From Rickettsia tamurae (GTDB lineage Bacteria > Pseudomonadota > Alphaproteobacteria > Rickettsiales > Rickettsiaceae), in the NCBI RefSeq assembly GCF_000751075.1, contig NZ_CCMG01000014.1:123818-187817 (forward strand): a stretch of DNA of 64,000 bases, in the 5' to 3' direction. A model generated the notes under the pieces. That model saw nothing but the letters and a program-made list of their open reading frames with translations, had not been told where the DNA came from and made no database searches. A program made the translations under genes and the position numbers. Positions 52,962 to 63,747 of this stretch are shown here, one piece after another (the first letter of the stretch is position 1; each line of letters begins with the position of its first letter).

Positions 52962-53116
52962 GTCATTCCCGCGTAGGCGGGAATCTAGAATTTGCTTTGT
53001 CATCCCGTGGCTACGACCACGGGATCTTGTATCACAGACTGTGTCCTAAGATACCGCGATCAAGTCGCGGTATGACACTAAATGTTACTGGATTCCCGCC
53101 TATGCGGGAATGACAT
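52962..53116. repeat. Nested hairpin repeats between sucA and sucB
   Basis: Outer pair GTCATTCCCGCGTAGGCGG and CCGCCTATGCGGGAATGAC (52964 to 53115). Inside it sits a second element, about 52999-53078: GTCATCCCGTGGCTACGACC ... GATCAAGTCGCGGTATGAC. It interrupts an operon that is normally compact. Confidence 0.8.
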
Positions 53117-53131
53117 TAAGAACCACAATAT

Positions 53132-55918
53132 TCACACCTTTAGTGCTTCCCTTAATAGCTTCTCTTGCTGTTTATTATGTGTTTGCAGCGAACCTACTGC
53201 CGGAGAGGCTGATTCCTCTCTACCTACATATTTAAATTCGTTATTAATTCCTGCTTCTTTTAAAGCATCGTTTAAGTGAGAAAATATATAACGCCAAGCT
53301 CCCATATTCTTCGGTTCTTCCTGACACCAAATAAATTCCTGCGTCCTATTATATTTTTTTAATAGCGATGCTACAAGTTTTTTTTCAAAAGGGTATAATT
53401 GCTCAAGCCTAATAATCGCTATATTACTGTTATTGCCACGCATTTCAAATAGATCGTAATACACCTTACCGCTACATAAAATTATTTTAGTAATATTGTT
53501 TGTATCTACTTTAGTTACTTCATCTAAAACCGGTAAGAAAGTAGTATTTTCACCTAGCTCGTCAAGTTTAGATACGGCATATTTATGACGTAATAATGAT
53601 TTCGGCGACATTACGATTAACGGTTTACGGGTATCATCAAGTATTTGGCGACGTAGCAGATGGAAAATCGAAGCAGGGGTAGTAGGGTATGTAATATACA
53701 TATTATCCTCAGCCGCCAGCTGTAAGAACCTCTCAAGTCTTGCCGAACTATGCTCTGGTCCTTGTCCCTCAAATGCATGAGGTAACAAAACCACAAGCAC
53801 GCTCATACGAAGCCATTTAGTTTCGCTGCTTGAAATAAACTGGTCAAAAATAATCTGAGCTCCATTAGCAAAATCACCGAATTGTGCTTCCCATAAAACT
53901 AAATTTTTTGGGTTTGCGAGTGAATAACCATACTCAAAACCAAGCACCGCATATTCAGATAAATTACTATCGGCTACCTCGTATTTTGCTTGTTCTTTAG
54001 ATAAATTATTTAGAGGTATATAGGTAGTATCATCAATTTGGTTGTGCAATACTGAATGACGATGCGAGAAAGTACCGCGTCCCGAATCTTGTCCGGTTAG
54101 CCTTATATTTGTGCCTGAAGCAAGCAAGCTTGCAAAAGCTAGCTGCTCTGCTGTCGCCCAATCAATAGGTTGATCAACTGTTAGAGTGGCTTTTCGAGCT
54201 TCAAATAGTTTTACAAGTTTTGGATTAGCAGCAAAATCTTTCGGTATTTCACATAGTTTAGTTCCTAAATCTTGCAATGTTTTTTTACCGACGCCCGTTA
54301 TTGCAACTTGTGTACGAGTACGAGAAATACCTTGCCATAACCCGCCTAAGAAATGTGCTTCTTGCTTATAACTTTTTGCCTGCTCATATTCCTTATCTAG
54401 TTTTGCTTTAAATTCTTCTTTTAACTTAGCAAAATAATTATTATCAATTATACCGCTTTTTACTAACTCATTTGCGTAAATATTTCCAGGGGTTGGTTTG
54501 CTTTTAATAATGTTATACATCTTGCCTTGAGTATACATCGGCTCATCGCCCTCATTATGCCCGTATTTACGGTAACAAATAATTTCTACTACAACATCCT
54601 TGCCGAATTTCTGCCTGTATTCTACCGCAATATTGGTGGCTTTTAACACTGCTTCTATATCATCACCGTTAACATGTAAAATCGGGGCAGCTATGATTTT
54701 AGCAAATTCCGTAGAATATCTACTAGCTCTAGTATCTGCAGCATTAGCCGTAAAACCTAACTGATTGTTAATGACGAAATGCAATATTCCACCGATATCA
54801 TAAGCAGTGAGTGGTGACATTGATAGACTCTCGGCAACCACGCCCTGACCGCAAAAAGCAGCATCGCCATGCACTAAAATAGCTTTGACTTTGCTGCGTT
54901 TAGTATCTCCAAGAATATCTTGCTTTGCTCTTACTTTTCCTGCAACTATAGGATTTACCGCTTCTAAATGTGAAGGGTTATCGGCTAGCGACAAGTGTAT
55001 TTTCTTATCCTCTATAGTTCTATCGGACGAATAGCCTAAATGGTATTTTACATCGCCTGAAATATTTAATTCATCAGGAAATACGCTACCGCTTATGAAA
55101 CCGGCAATAACGGCTTTATAAGGTTTGCCGACTACTTTAGTCAGAGTATTTAGCCTCCCTCGGTGGGCCATACCGATAACAACTTCTTCAACGCCTTGAT
55201 GCATAGATAAATCTATAGCTTTACTCATGGCAACTATAGAAGCGTCTCCGCCCTCAACGGAAAAACGCTTAGCACCAGGGAATTTAGTATGTAGATACTG
55301 CTCAAACCCTTCTACTTCTACTAAATCATTTAGGATAGTTTTTTTGTCTTCAGAAGAAAATGTAATTTTGCTTTCTAGCTTATTATATAACCAGTTTTTT
55401 TCTTCTATATTTTCTATTTGTTCAAATTCAACACCGATGGAGCCTGTATAAACTTTATCGAGCTTGGTAACTAATTCAGATAATTTACAGTTCCAAGTAC
55501 CGACAAATTCATCCGTAATATTGATATTTTCTTCTAGCTGACCGCTATCAAGACCGAAAGTTTCTATATTAAGCTTTAAATCATTTTTTGTTTTACGTAG
55601 CTCAAGACCAAGCGGATCAAGATTCGCTAAATAGTGAGCATGCTTGCGATAAGCATTGATCATTTCCTTAGCTTTTAAACTATTTAAGTCTTCAGAAGAT
55701 AAATTATTATTTAACGATTCTTTTTTTATTTCATCAGGGATAATTATTTTTGCCGTACTTTTATTGAGTAAAGTATTATTATCCTTAATGCCGACAAAAA
55801 ATTCTTGCCAAGTTTGATCAACCGAGGCAGGGTTGGCTAGATATTGCCTATATAGCTCTTCAACAAAAACAGCATTCCCGCCAAATAAATAACCTGTTTT
55901 TTTTAAGTCTTCTTCCAT
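53132..55918 (-). CDS. sucA: 2-oxoglutarate dehydrogenase E1 component
   Basis: 928 residues from the ATG at 55918 ([20 protein letters not shown]), the usual Rickettsia start; the frame remains open for 63 codons upstream, but that part is translated hairpin repeat. The thiamine-diphosphate-binding region includes [20 protein letters not shown] and [20 protein letters not shown]. The C-terminal transketolase-like domain has [20 protein letters not shown] and [20 protein letters not shown]. It decarboxylates 2-oxoglutarate for transfer to SucB. Intact. Confidence 0.98.
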   Translation of the reverse strand: MEEDLKKTGYLFGGNAVFVEELYRQYLANPASVDQTWQEFFVGIKDNNTLLNKSTAKIIIPDEIKKESLNNNLSSEDLNSLKAKEMINAYRKHAHYLANLDPLGLELRKTKNDLKLNIETFGLDSGQLEENINITDEFVGTWNCKLSELVTKLDKVYTGSIGVEFEQIENIEEKNWLYNKLESKITFSSEDKKTILNDLVEVEGFEQYLHTKFPGAKRFSVEGGDASIVAMSKAIDLSMHQGVEEVVIGMAHRGRLNTLTKVVGKPYKAVIAGFISGSVFPDELNISGDVKYHLGYSSDRTIEDKKIHLSLADNPSHLEAVNPIVAGKVRAKQDILGDTKRSKVKAILVHGDAAFCGQGVVAESLSMSPLTAYDIGGILHFVINNQLGFTANAADTRASRYSTEFAKIIAAPILHVNGDDIEAVLKATNIAVEYRQKFGKDVVVEIICYRKYGHNEGDEPMYTQGKMYNIIKSKPTPGNIYANELVKSGIIDNNYFAKLKEEFKAKLDKEYEQAKSYKQEAHFLGGLWQGISRTRTQVAITGVGKKTLQDLGTKLCEIPKDFAANPKLVKLFEARKATLTVDQPIDWATAEQLAFASLLASGTNIRLTGQDSGRGTFSHRHSVLHNQIDDTTYIPLNNLSKEQAKYEVADSNLSEYAVLGFEYGYSLANPKNLVLWEAQFGDFANGAQIIFDQFISSSETKWLRMSVLVVLLPHAFEGQGPEHSSARLERFLQLAAEDNMYITYPTTPASIFHLLRRQILDDTRKPLIVMSPKSLLRHKYAVSKLDELGENTTFLPVLDEVTKVDTNNITKIILCSGKVYYDLFEMRGNNSNIAIIRLEQLYPFEKKLVASLLKKYNRTQEFIWCQEEPKNMGAWRYIFSHLNDALKEAGINNEFKYVGREESASPAVGSLQTHNKQQEKLLREALKV

Positions 55919-55951
55919 ATTATTGTTTGTATTGTTTGATTTTTTTGTTCC

Positions 55952-56049
55952 GGTGCCGTGGCTTGACCACGGTATCCAGAAAAACAATTTAAAAATACTA
56001 ATAATTATTAGTATTTTTACTGGATCCCCGCCTACGCTGGGATGACATC
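55952..56049. repeat. Hairpin repeat upstream of sucA
   Basis: GTGCCGTGGCTTGACCACGG at one end and GATCCCCGCCTACGCTGGG then ATGACATCG at the other; the middle holds the palindrome ATACTAATAATTATTAGTAT. Flanking GATCCATGCAACAACGCC and CTCGCAATGACG to 56102 belong to two further repeat types. Together they fill the recN-sucA gap. Confidence 0.78.
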
Positions 56050-56106
56050 GAGTAGGTTTTGCCGATCCATGCAACAACGCCAATTGCCTGCTCGCAATGA
56101 CGTTCA

Positions 56107-57747
56107 TTACAAATGCAATAACTCCTTTGCTGCTTTTAAACTTGCCTCGGTGATTGTTTTACCTGAAATCATGCGGGCGAGTTCCTCTTGCCTTTCAGCT
56201 AAATTTAAAGCTTTTACCGTTACTTTTGTTTCTTTATCTAGCTGTGTTTTCTCGATTTTTATATGCAAATCTGCCTTACCTGCCACTTGAGGCTGGTGCG
56301 TAATAACTATTACTTGAGTAACGCTACTAAGTTTTTTTAATCGCTCACCTACTTTATCTGCGACCTCTCCGCCAGTCCCGACATCTATTTCATCAAATAT
56401 AATAGATGGTTTTACCATTTTATCAAACAAAGAAGTTTTTAAAGCAAGCATGAACCTTGATAATTCACCGCCGGAAGCGATTTTATTGATTGCTGTAGCT
56501 AGCGTTCCAGGATTGGTAGAAGCCTTAAACACAATATCATCATTACTGTCGGCTGTCGGCTCTTTTCTAGTTTCTATCTCAATCTCAAAAATTGCTTTCG
56601 CCATTTTAAGCTGTTTTAGCTCCTGATGCAACGATTCTTCTAAGTGTTTTGCAGCAATAAGACGCTTTGCAGATAAATCACTCGCCAGTTTATAATATTT
56701 TTTCTGCAATAGCACTTCTTGAGCTTTTAACTCATTGCTATTTGCTATTTTATTTTTTAATATACCGAGCTGCTCTAAAGATTTATCTAAAAATACACCT
56801 AATTCATCAGCGGGAACATTATATTTACGGCTAATAGCTTTTATTAAAAATAATCTTTCTTCTGTTTCTTCGAGATTATATTCCTCATAATTAAAACTAT
56901 CTAACAGATTTGATAATTCTTGACGTGCTTCTTCTAGATTATTATAGGCTTCTTCTAAGCTTGTAGCGATAGCTTCAAAACGCTCATTATCGCCTTGCCT
57001 TGCTAATAATTTCTCTGCTCTATTAATAGATGTATTTATTTCGGGATTATTAATCTGTTCTAGAATATCTTTTATTAACTGTAAATCCTTATCTTTATTT
57101 TGCAAATCTTTTCGTATATTTGCTAATTTTTCTTCTTCGCCTATTTGAATGTTCAGCTTAGTTAATTCTTCCGTTGCAAAGCTCAAATAATCGATTTCTT
57201 GGTCTATAGAATTTTGCTTAAGTGTTATTTCGGCAATTTCTTTCCGAGTATTTTGCCAAGTCTGATAACATTTAGAAAGTTCGGCTCGGAAGTCCAAAAG
57301 ATTTCCGTAACTATCTAAAATATCACGCTGCGTATTTGCTTCTAGAAGAGAAATATTATTATTTTGCCCATGAAGTTCAAATAAGTAAGTAGCTAATTGC
57401 TGCATTATAGCCTTATTAACTACTTGATTATTAATGAAAAAATTTTTCCGTCCTTCGGCCTTTTGCAAACACTTTATAAGCAATAACTCTTCAGGCTCAA
57501 TAAAATTTTGAATCAGAAAATTTTTTATTTCTTCATTTAAAGAGAATATTATATTAACAACAGCGTAATCTTTTCCGCGCTTTATTATATTATTTGAAGT
57601 TTTATAACCTAGGCAAAATAAAATAGCATCAAGTAAAATAGATTTGCCGGCTCCTGTCTCACCGGTAATAACGCATAAACCTTTATTAAACTCAATTTCC
57701 AGCTCGTCTATCAGAATGAAGTTTTTAACTGAAAGACTATGGAACAT
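56107..57747 (-). CDS. recN: DNA repair protein RecN
   Basis: 546 residues, an SMC-like ATPase. Walker [21 protein letters not shown] lies near residue 25. A central coiled coil spans about 150-370. The C-terminal half has the ABC signature region [20 protein letters not shown] and Walker [21 protein letters not shown], then [18 protein letters not shown]. It acts in double-strand break repair with RecA. 12 bases downstream of bamD. Intact. Confidence 0.97.
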   Translation of the reverse strand: MFHSLSVKNFILIDELEIEFNKGLCVITGETGAGKSILLDAILFCLGYKTSNNIIKRGKDYAVVNIIFSLNEEIKNFLIQNFIEPEELLLIKCLQKAEGRKNFFINNQVVNKAIMQQLATYLFELHGQNNNISLLEANTQRDILDSYGNLLDFRAELSKCYQTWQNTRKEIAEITLKQNSIDQEIDYLSFATEELTKLNIQIGEEEKLANIRKDLQNKDKDLQLIKDILEQINNPEINTSINRAEKLLARQGDNERFEAIATSLEEAYNNLEEARQELSNLLDSFNYEEYNLEETEERLFLIKAISRKYNVPADELGVFLDKSLEQLGILKNKIANSNELKAQEVLLQKKYYKLASDLSAKRLIAAKHLEESLHQELKQLKMAKAIFEIEIETRKEPTADSNDDIVFKASTNPGTLATAINKIASGGELSRFMLALKTSLFDKMVKPSIIFDEIDVGTGGEVADKVGERLKKLSSVTQVIVITHQPQVAGKADLHIKIEKTQLDKETKVTVKALNLAERQEELARMISGKTITEASLKAAKELLHL

Positions 57748-57759
57748 AGATTTCCTGAT

Positions 57760-58509
57760 TTAGTATCCCTTAACTAGTCTATATGCATAACTATACCATT
57801 GACTATCAGGATAGTTGTAACCTAGCACCGAGGCATATCTTTTTGCTTCATCCGGAAGTCCGAGCATCATATAGCTTTCGACTAAACGGTAAAGAGCTTC
57901 TACCGAGTGAGAAGTAGTTTGATAATTATCAATTACCTCTTCAAATCTATTAATAGCTGCCATTGGGTTCTTTTTCTTTAAGTAAAACCGACCTACCATC
58001 ATCTCTTTACCTGCTAGATGATCGTTTACTAGGTCGATTTTTAAAGATGAATCAATAGCATATTTAGTATTTGGGAATTTTGCTATTACGTCTTCAAAAC
58101 TATCTTTAGCTAGGAAAGTTCTAGATTGATCATGATTTACGTCTGAAATTAACATATAACATGATAATGCTTTAAGGTAATATGCATAAGCAATGTCAAC
58201 ATTTGCAGGATGCAAATTAATGAACATATCAAGCACATCAACCGCTTCTTCATATTGAGCGGCGAGGAATAAAGAATAAGCCTGCATCAATTCGGCTTGC
58301 GGCGTCATTTCATTACCTGGATGTTGGTAAAATACTCTTCCGAATTCTTCCGCAGCTTTCTTATATTTTTTCTTTTCTAACAAAGTAACACCTTCGTTAT
58401 AAAGAGTAGGAATAGGAACTACTATGTCATCACTGTTTTTTTTGCTTTTACATCCGCTGAAAACTAACCCTATAACTAAAAGGGTACTCAATAATTTTGT
58501 TAATTTCAT
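57760..58509 (-). CDS. bamD: Outer membrane assembly lipoprotein BamD
   Basis: 249 residues. The lipoprotein signal ends LLVIGLVFSGC with Cys20. Five TPR-like repeats follow, starting TLYNEGVTLLEKKKYKKAAE and including PNTKYAIDSSLKIDLVNDHL and MLGLPDEAKRYASVLGYNYP. With BamA (27 kb) it forms the essential core of the barrel-assembly machine. It is paired with recN downstream, a common alphaproteobacterial arrangement. Intact. Confidence 0.96.
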   Translation of the reverse strand: MKLTKLLSTLLVIGLVFSGCKSKKNSDDIVVPIPTLYNEGVTLLEKKKYKKAAEEFGRVFYQHPGNEMTPQAELMQAYSLFLAAQYEEAVDVLDMFINLHPANVDIAYAYYLKALSCYMLISDVNHDQSRTFLAKDSFEDVIAKFPNTKYAIDSSLKIDLVNDHLAGKEMMVGRFYLKKKNPMAAINRFEEVIDNYQTTSHSVEALYRLVESYMMLGLPDEAKRYASVLGYNYPDSQWYSYAYRLVKGY

Positions 58510-58605
58510 AAGAACTTAAATTCAGTTAATAACTAAATATACATATAGGCTTACAGAATTTCAAGGATTCAATTTAAAATCTCACAAACTTATAAATTCT
58601 TGGAC

Positions 58606-58833
58606 TTATTTCTCTACCCAGTGTCCTTTATCATTTTTGTGGTATTTTTTTTCAACGGCTGACCATGCTACTTTATGTGCAACTGTCTCTCTAGAGTCGT
58701 TTTCACGTCTTTTATCGGCATCCTTATATTGCTCAAATGCATGATTAAAAGCTTCACGATAAATATCCTTGGCATGGCTTGGAAGATGATTTTTGACTGA
58801 ATCAGGTAAATCGTTATTATTTTTATGAGGCAT
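58606..58833 (-). CDS. chaB: ChaB family protein
   Basis: 75 residues, the ChaB pattern: NNDLPDSVKNHLPSHAKDIY, REAFNHAFEQYKDADKRREN, VAHKVAWSAVEKKYHKNDKG and an aromatic end HWVEK. ChaB proteins are small acidic/basic helical proteins once linked to cation transport in E. coli; their biochemical role is unsettled. AACCTCCGG... on the complementary strand gives a GGAGGT ribosome-binding site close to the ATG, one of the best in the window. No chaA is seen. Confidence 0.9.
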   Translation of the reverse strand: MPHKNNNDLPDSVKNHLPSHAKDIYREAFNHAFEQYKDADKRRENDSRETVAHKVAWSAVEKKYHKNDKGHWVEK

Positions 58834-58862
58834 AAAAACCTCCGGTAATATTGATTATTTAA

Positions 58863-58963
58863 CGTCATTGCGAGGAAAAACTATAAGTTTTAACGAGGCA
58901 ATCTCAGGAGTTTGTTATTATTTCATGAGATTGCCACGCAGCCTATGGTTGCTCGCAATGACG
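58863..58963. repeat. CGTCATTGCGAG hairpin repeat between dnaJ and chaB
   Basis: CGTCATTGCGAGGAAAAACT at the left and GGTTGCTCGCAATGACG at the right, inner GGCAATCTCA / TGAGATTGCC. It is a complete copy of the type at 20451. Confidence 0.82.
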
Positions 58964-58972
58964 ACTCGGTAT

Positions 58973-60091
58973 TCACGACCATAAGCTTTTCATTTTGTTA
59001 AAAAAGTTGCCGTCGTTTTCTTTTTCATTTATAGATTCTTTTTTGAATTCTTCTAGTAATTCACGTTGTCTTTTAGATAAATTTTTAGGTACTTCGACAT
59101 GAATATGCGTAAGCATATCACCCCTAATAGTTGATCTCATTTTAGACATACCTTTGCTGCGTAGCCTTAATTGATCACCGTTTTGTGTGCCTGCAGGAAT
59201 TGTTAAGTTTACTTTTCCGCCTTCAATTACCGGTACTTCTATCTCTCCTCCAAGAGCGGCATTCACAAAACTAATAGGTAGTTTACAATGTAGATTTGCT
59301 CCGTCTACTTTATAAATATCATGTGGTTTTATTGCTATATCAACGTATAAATCACCGCTATTACCGCCTCTAATACCTGCTTCCCCTTCTCCAGTATGTC
59401 TTATTCTAGTACCGTTTTCAACACCGGCAGGAATATTTACCGATAAATTTCGTTGTTTATGATAACGTCCCATGCCATGACATTTCTTGCAAGGATTTTT
59501 TATAATTTGTCCATTACCTTGGCATTTATGACAAGCTTGTTCGATCGTAAAGAATCCTTGCTGAATTCTAGTTGCTCCAACACCGCCGCAAGCATCGCAA
59601 GTAGTTACGGTTTCACCTTTTTCAGAACCGCTACCGTGACAAGTATCGCATTTTACTTCGCTAGAAAAGCTAATATTTCTTTCTATACCGTGAAATGCTT
59701 CCTCTAGGTTAATTGTCAGATCATATTTTAAATCCGAGCCTCTAACTTTAGCTGAAGTTGGGCGTGATGATCTTCTGCTGCCTCCCATAAAGTCGCTAAA
59801 GAAGTCACCGAATATATCGTTAATATCAGGATGAAAACCGCCATGATTTCTTCCTCCTCGTGATTGTTGGTTTTGAAAATTATCATGCCCAAAGCGGTCA
59901 TAAGCGGCTCTTTTCTGTTCGTCTTTTAAGACATCATAAGCAGCATTTATTTCTTTAAATTTCTTTTCAGCATTTTTAGCGTTAGTAGTATCAGGGTGAT
60001 ATTGCTTGGCTAGTTTGAGGTAGGCTTTTTTAAGGTCAGCTTGGCTAGCTGTTTTACTAACGCCTAGTATTTGGTAATAATCTTGTGACAT
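58973..60091 (-). CDS. dnaJ: Chaperone DnaJ (Hsp40)
   Basis: 372 residues with the full class I layout. The J domain is [20 protein letters not shown] with HPD in [11 protein letters not shown] Gly/Phe/Arg-rich linker follows ([15 protein letters not shown]). The zinc-finger region has four CxxCxGxG-type repeats ([39 protein letters not shown]). The substrate-binding C-terminus follows. It stimulates DnaK ATPase and delivers substrates. Downstream of dnaK with a hairpin repeat between. Intact. Confidence 0.98.
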   Translation of the reverse strand: MSQDYYQILGVSKTASQADLKKAYLKLAKQYHPDTTNAKNAEKKFKEINAAYDVLKDEQKRAAYDRFGHDNFQNQQSRGGRNHGGFHPDINDIFGDFFSDFMGGSRRSSRPTSAKVRGSDLKYDLTINLEEAFHGIERNISFSSEVKCDTCHGSGSEKGETVTTCDACGGVGATRIQQGFFTIEQACHKCQGNGQIIKNPCKKCHGMGRYHKQRNLSVNIPAGVENGTRIRHTGEGEAGIRGGNSGDLYVDIAIKPHDIYKVDGANLHCKLPISFVNAALGGEIEVPVIEGGKVNLTIPAGTQNGDQLRLRSKGMSKMRSTIRGDMLTHIHVEVPKNLSKRQRELLEEFKKESINEKENDGNFFNKMKSLWS

Positions 60092-60122
60092 GAAATTATT
60101 TTATATGTTTGTTTTATATGAC

Positions 60123-60221
60123 GATGTCATGCCGTGACTTGACCACGGCATCCAGTGAAAACATAAAAATGTACACTTTAAGTTGTTTTCTGGACCCCGT
60201 GGTCAAGCCACGGGGTGACAA
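60123..60221. repeat. Hairpin repeat between dnaK and dnaJ
   Basis: GATGTCATGCCGTGACTTGA and ACCACGGCATCCAG at the left, then GACCCCGTGGTCAAGCCACG and GGGTGACA at the right. It lies in the dnaK-dnaJ gap and could attenuate dnaJ relative to dnaK. Confidence 0.78.
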
Positions 60222-60224
60222 TTA

Positions 60225-62108
60225 TTACTTCTTCTCTACATCTTGAAAGTTGGCATCTACTATTTTTTCATCATTAGCGGCACTTTCTTCAGCAGGTTGG
60301 CTCTCGCTTTGTGCTTTATACATTGCTTCACCGATTTTCATGCTAGCTGCAGTTAAGCTTTCGGTCTTTTCTTTAATCAAAGCAGCATCTTCCGATTCAA
60401 GAACGGCTTTTAAAGTAGCTAGTGCTTCTTCAACAGCTCCTTTATCGTCTGATGATAATTTATCGCCATACTCTGTAAGAGTTTTTTCAGTAGAATAAAC
60501 TAAACTATCGGCAGCATTTTTTGCTTCAATAAGTTCCTTACGCTTTTTGTCTTCATCGGCATTCTGCTCGGCATCTTTAACCATTTGTTCAATTTCCGCA
60601 TCGCTAAGACCGCCGGAAGCTTGAATAGTTACTTTCTGCTCTTTACCGCTTGCTTTATCTTTAGCCGAAACATGCACTATTCCGTTAGCATCAATGTCAA
60701 ACGTTACTTCTATTTGCGGCAAACCTCTTGGTGCAGGAGGTATACCTTCGAGATTAAACTGACCAAGTAATTTATTATCTTTTGCCATTTCACGTTCACC
60801 TTGGAATACTCTAATAGTTACGGCATGCTGATTATCGTCAGCAGTTGAGAATACCTGACTTTTCTTAGTAGGTATAGTAGTATTACGATCGATTAATCTT
60901 GTAAATACGCCACCAAGAGTTTCAATGCCAAGGGATAGAGGCGTAACGTCTAATAATAATATATCCGTTACTTCTTTATTAAGTACTCCGCCTTGAATAG
61001 CAGCACCGAGAGCTACAACCTCATCGGGATTTACGCCTTTATGCGGCTCACGTCCGAAGAATTTTTTTACAGCTTCTTGTACTTTCGGCATTCTAGTCAT
61101 ACCGCCGACTAATACTACTTCTTGAATATCAGAAGCTTTAAAACCTGCATCCTGTAGTGCTTTACGGCAAGGTTCAATAGTTTTCTCAATTAAATCATCT
61201 ACTAATTTTTCAAGTTCTGCTCTAGTAAATTTAATATTTAAATGTTTCGGTCCTGTGCTATCAGCCGTAATATAAGGTAAATTAATATCGGTAGTTACTG
61301 CAGAAGATAGCTCTTTCTTAGCTTTTTCTGCGGCTTCTTTCAAACGCTGAAGTGCTAAAGGATCTTTACTTAAATCTATACCGTTTTCTTTTTTGAATAC
61401 ATCTATTAAATGGTTTAATATTCTTGTATCGAAATCTTCACCACCAAGGAATGTATCGCCGTTTGTTGATTTCACTTCAAAAACACCATCAGCGATCTCA
61501 AGAATTGAAACATCGAATGTTCCACCGCCAAGATCGTATACTGCAATAGTTTTACTTGCCGATTTCTCGAAACCGTAAGCAAGAGCTGCAGCAGTCGGCT
61601 CGTTGATTATTCTAAGGACCTCAAGACCTGCTATTTTACCGGCATCTTTCGTTGCTTGACGCTGTGCATCATCAAAATAAGCAGGTACGGTAATTACTGC
61701 TTGTGTTACTTTTTCCCCTAAATAACTCTCGGCAGTTTCTTTCATTTTTTGTAAAATGAATGCACTAATTTGGCTTGGTGAATATTTATTGTTATCAGCT
61801 TCAACCCATGCATCATTATTATCGGCCTTGACTATTTTATACGGTACAATACCTTGGTCTTTTTTAACCATGGGGTCAACAAACTTTCTACCGATTAGTC
61901 GTTTTACTGCATATACGGTATTGCGAGGGTTAGTTACTGCTTGCCTTTTAGCTGATTGCCCGACTAATTTTTCGCCGTTTGCAAAAGCTATTATTGACGG
62001 CGTAGTTCTCTCACCTTCTGCATTTTCTATTACTTTCGGTTCTTTACCTTCCATGATTGCAACACAAGAGTTGGTAGTTCCAAGGTCGATACCTATTACT
62101 TTTCCCAT
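60225..62108 (-). CDS. dnaK: Chaperone DnaK (Hsp70)
   Basis: 627 residues. The N-terminal ATPase domain has [20 protein letters not shown] and [15 protein letters not shown], then [20 protein letters not shown]. The substrate-binding domain carries [20 protein letters not shown], and the helical lid ends in an acidic tail with [12 protein letters not shown] residues. The ATG has GAGGA seven bases upstream. Upstream lies a perfect 24-bp stem (62152-62203), so expression may be influenced by it. It is the main cytosolic chaperone with DnaJ. Intact. Confidence 0.99.
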   Translation of the reverse strand: MGKVIGIDLGTTNSCVAIMEGKEPKVIENAEGERTTPSIIAFANGEKLVGQSAKRQAVTNPRNTVYAVKRLIGRKFVDPMVKKDQGIVPYKIVKADNNDAWVEADNNKYSPSQISAFILQKMKETAESYLGEKVTQAVITVPAYFDDAQRQATKDAGKIAGLEVLRIINEPTAAALAYGFEKSASKTIAVYDLGGGTFDVSILEIADGVFEVKSTNGDTFLGGEDFDTRILNHLIDVFKKENGIDLSKDPLALQRLKEAAEKAKKELSSAVTTDINLPYITADSTGPKHLNIKFTRAELEKLVDDLIEKTIEPCRKALQDAGFKASDIQEVVLVGGMTRMPKVQEAVKKFFGREPHKGVNPDEVVALGAAIQGGVLNKEVTDILLLDVTPLSLGIETLGGVFTRLIDRNTTIPTKKSQVFSTADDNQHAVTIRVFQGEREMAKDNKLLGQFNLEGIPPAPRGLPQIEVTFDIDANGIVHVSAKDKASGKEQKVTIQASGGLSDAEIEQMVKDAEQNADEDKKRKELIEAKNAADSLVYSTEKTLTEYGDKLSSDDKGAVEEALATLKAVLESEDAALIKEKTESLTAASMKIGEAMYKAQSESQPAEESAANDEKIVDANFQDVEKK

Positions 62109-62151
62109 AAGATTCCTCGTTTTCTTTTTTTATTTTTGTTTATTATTAGTG

Positions 62152-62203
62152 TTGTAGTCTGTATGTCATTCCCGCCTACGCGGGAATGACATACAGACTA
62201 CAA
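62152..62203. repeat. Perfect 24-bp hairpin in the dnaK upstream region
   Basis: Left arm 62152-62175 and right arm 62180-62203 are exact inverted copies, with a four-base loop CTAC. The arms contain TCATTCCCGC / GCGGGAATGA, the core of the common hairpin repeat, plus 14 unique outer bases (TTGTAGTCTGTATG). It stands in the divergent control region of dnaK and the protease gene. Confidence 0.88.
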
Positions 62204-62215
62204 ATCCTTTAATTA

Positions 62216-62244
62216 TTGTGCTACGACTTTTTATTTGATATAGT
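62216..62244 (+). promoter_or_regulatory. Predicted promoter of the protease gene
   Basis: TTGTGC at 62216-62221, a 17-bp spacer and TATAGT at 62239-62244. A start near 62251 would leave a 24-base leader with AGAGGTG before the ATG at 62275, which supports that start codon. Confidence 0.6.
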
Positions 62245-62274
62245 GCAGCTTAAATGATTTTACAAGAGGTGAAC

Positions 62275-63747
62275 ATGAAAAAACCACCAATTTTACTAAA
62301 ACTTTTATTTATTATTAATATAGTTTTCCAGAATAATATAGTTTTTGCATCTTCTGAAACAAGCAGTGCTATATTTGAAAAAGCGAAGAAAGCAATCGTA
62401 ACAATTGATACTAGAATTGCTGTATCGGCATATGATGATACAAGTAGTTGGACAGGAACGGGATTTATTAACGATAAGAACAACGGTTATATAATTACTA
62501 ATACTCATGTTGTCGGCGGTGCGTCTATCGGAACTTATTTTGTTACTTTTTATAATGGGGAGCAGGCAGAAGCAAAGCTTATCTATTACGATATTTGGCA
62601 GGATTATGCCGTTCTAAAAGTAGAGAGCAAAGATATACCGGCATCGGCAACACAAATAGCTTTCTCAAACGAGCTTCCAAAATTAAATCAAAAGGTTTTC
62701 GTAGTCGGTAACACGGAAGCAAAAGGTTTTTCTTTCCATACCGGTTATTTGTCTGACCTTTATAATATTGAAGGTTTAATGCCACAATGTACTTATGTTA
62801 TTAATTTAAATAGTACCGGCGGTGCTAGCGGTTCACCGGTGTTAAACGATAAGATTGAGGCTATAGGAGTATTATATGGTGGGGGTAAAACTCATTCTCT
62901 AGCACTGCACGGTGATTATGTAGCTTGCACTTTAGACAGTTTAAAGAATAATAAACAACCGAGCAGAAAACATATAGGAATAATAAGCGAGTTATATTCT
63001 TTAAATAAAGCAGTTAGACATCATAATTTCCCTAAAGAAGAAATGGACAAATATATAAATAAATTTCCTGATAGTAGAAATAGAGTGATAAGCGTTAAGA
63101 CAGTTCTAGCCGGTTCGCCTGCTGAAAAATCTTTAAAAGCCGGTGATATTATTTGGGCAGTTAATGATAAGGAACTCGGCGGTAATCTAGCATTATTTGA
63201 TAGAGAAATGGATAATTCCAAAGGAATAGCTATTAAACTTACTATATTTCGTGACGGAAAAAAGCTAGAACAAGCAGTAGATTTATATGATGTGAACAAT
63301 AATAAAATTGCTAAAATGATAAATTTCGGCGGTGCAGTATTTTTTGAAGCCGATGATTATTTTAGTAATAAATCAGGTATTCCGCTTAAAGCTCTAAGTA
63401 TAGCTTCCGTTCAATCCGGTAGTAGCTTTAGCTCTATACCGACGTTTTTTACCAAAGATTATAAAAATGTTTATAGATTGCAAATTTTTGAGATGAAAGA
63501 TTTGGCTTTGAGTAATCTTGACGATTTGGTGAAATCCTTACCTGCTATTACTAAAGAGAAATTTATAACGGTTAGATTTAAAAATTATCAACCTTACTAT
63601 GCTAATTTCGGTTATAACGAACTCATCTCGTCACATGATAATATGATTGCGGATGTAACCTTGGATTCTATAGATACTAAGCCTTATATATTAAAGTATA
63701 ATGCTATTTCTCATGACTGGGATATGGAAAATATAAAACTTCAGTAA
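62275..63747 (+). CDS. Periplasmic trypsin-like serine protease with PDZ domain
   Basis: 490 residues from the ATG at 62275 (AGAGGTG five bases upstream); an ATG 21 bases earlier would sit at the predicted transcription start. A signal peptide (KLLFIINIVFQNNIVFASS) precedes a DegP-like S1C domain. His is in YIITNTHVVGGA, Asp in WQDYAVLKVES, and Ser in NSTGGASGSPVLND. A PDZ-like segment follows at about 275-350 (VLAGSPAEKSLKAGDIIWAV), then a C-terminal region of about 130 residues I do not recognise. It probably cleaves misfolded or specific envelope proteins. It is divergent from dnaK. Not the canonical DegP, being only partly similar. Confidence 0.88.
   Translation: MKKPPILLKLLFIINIVFQNNIVFASSETSSAIFEKAKKAIVTIDTRIAVSAYDDTSSWTGTGFINDKNNGYIITNTHVVGGASIGTYFVTFYNGEQAEAKLIYYDIWQDYAVLKVESKDIPASATQIAFSNELPKLNQKVFVVGNTEAKGFSFHTGYLSDLYNIEGLMPQCTYVINLNSTGGASGSPVLNDKIEAIGVLYGGGKTHSLALHGDYVACTLDSLKNNKQPSRKHIGIISELYSLNKAVRHHNFPKEEMDKYINKFPDSRNRVISVKTVLAGSPAEKSLKAGDIIWAVNDKELGGNLALFDREMDNSKGIAIKLTIFRDGKKLEQAVDLYDVNNNKIAKMINFGGAVFFEADDYFSNKSGIPLKALSIASVQSGSSFSSIPTFFTKDYKNVYRLQIFEMKDLALSNLDDLVKSLPAITKEKFITVRFKNYQPYYANFGYNELISSHDNMIADVTLDSIDTKPYILKYNAISHDWDMENIKLQ

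Noticed and set aside
55919..56107. 63-codon N-terminal extension of SucA
   Set aside because: The translation consists of hairpin repeat sequence (e.g. [10 protein letters not shown]), found in many intergenic frames; the conserved start is at 55918.
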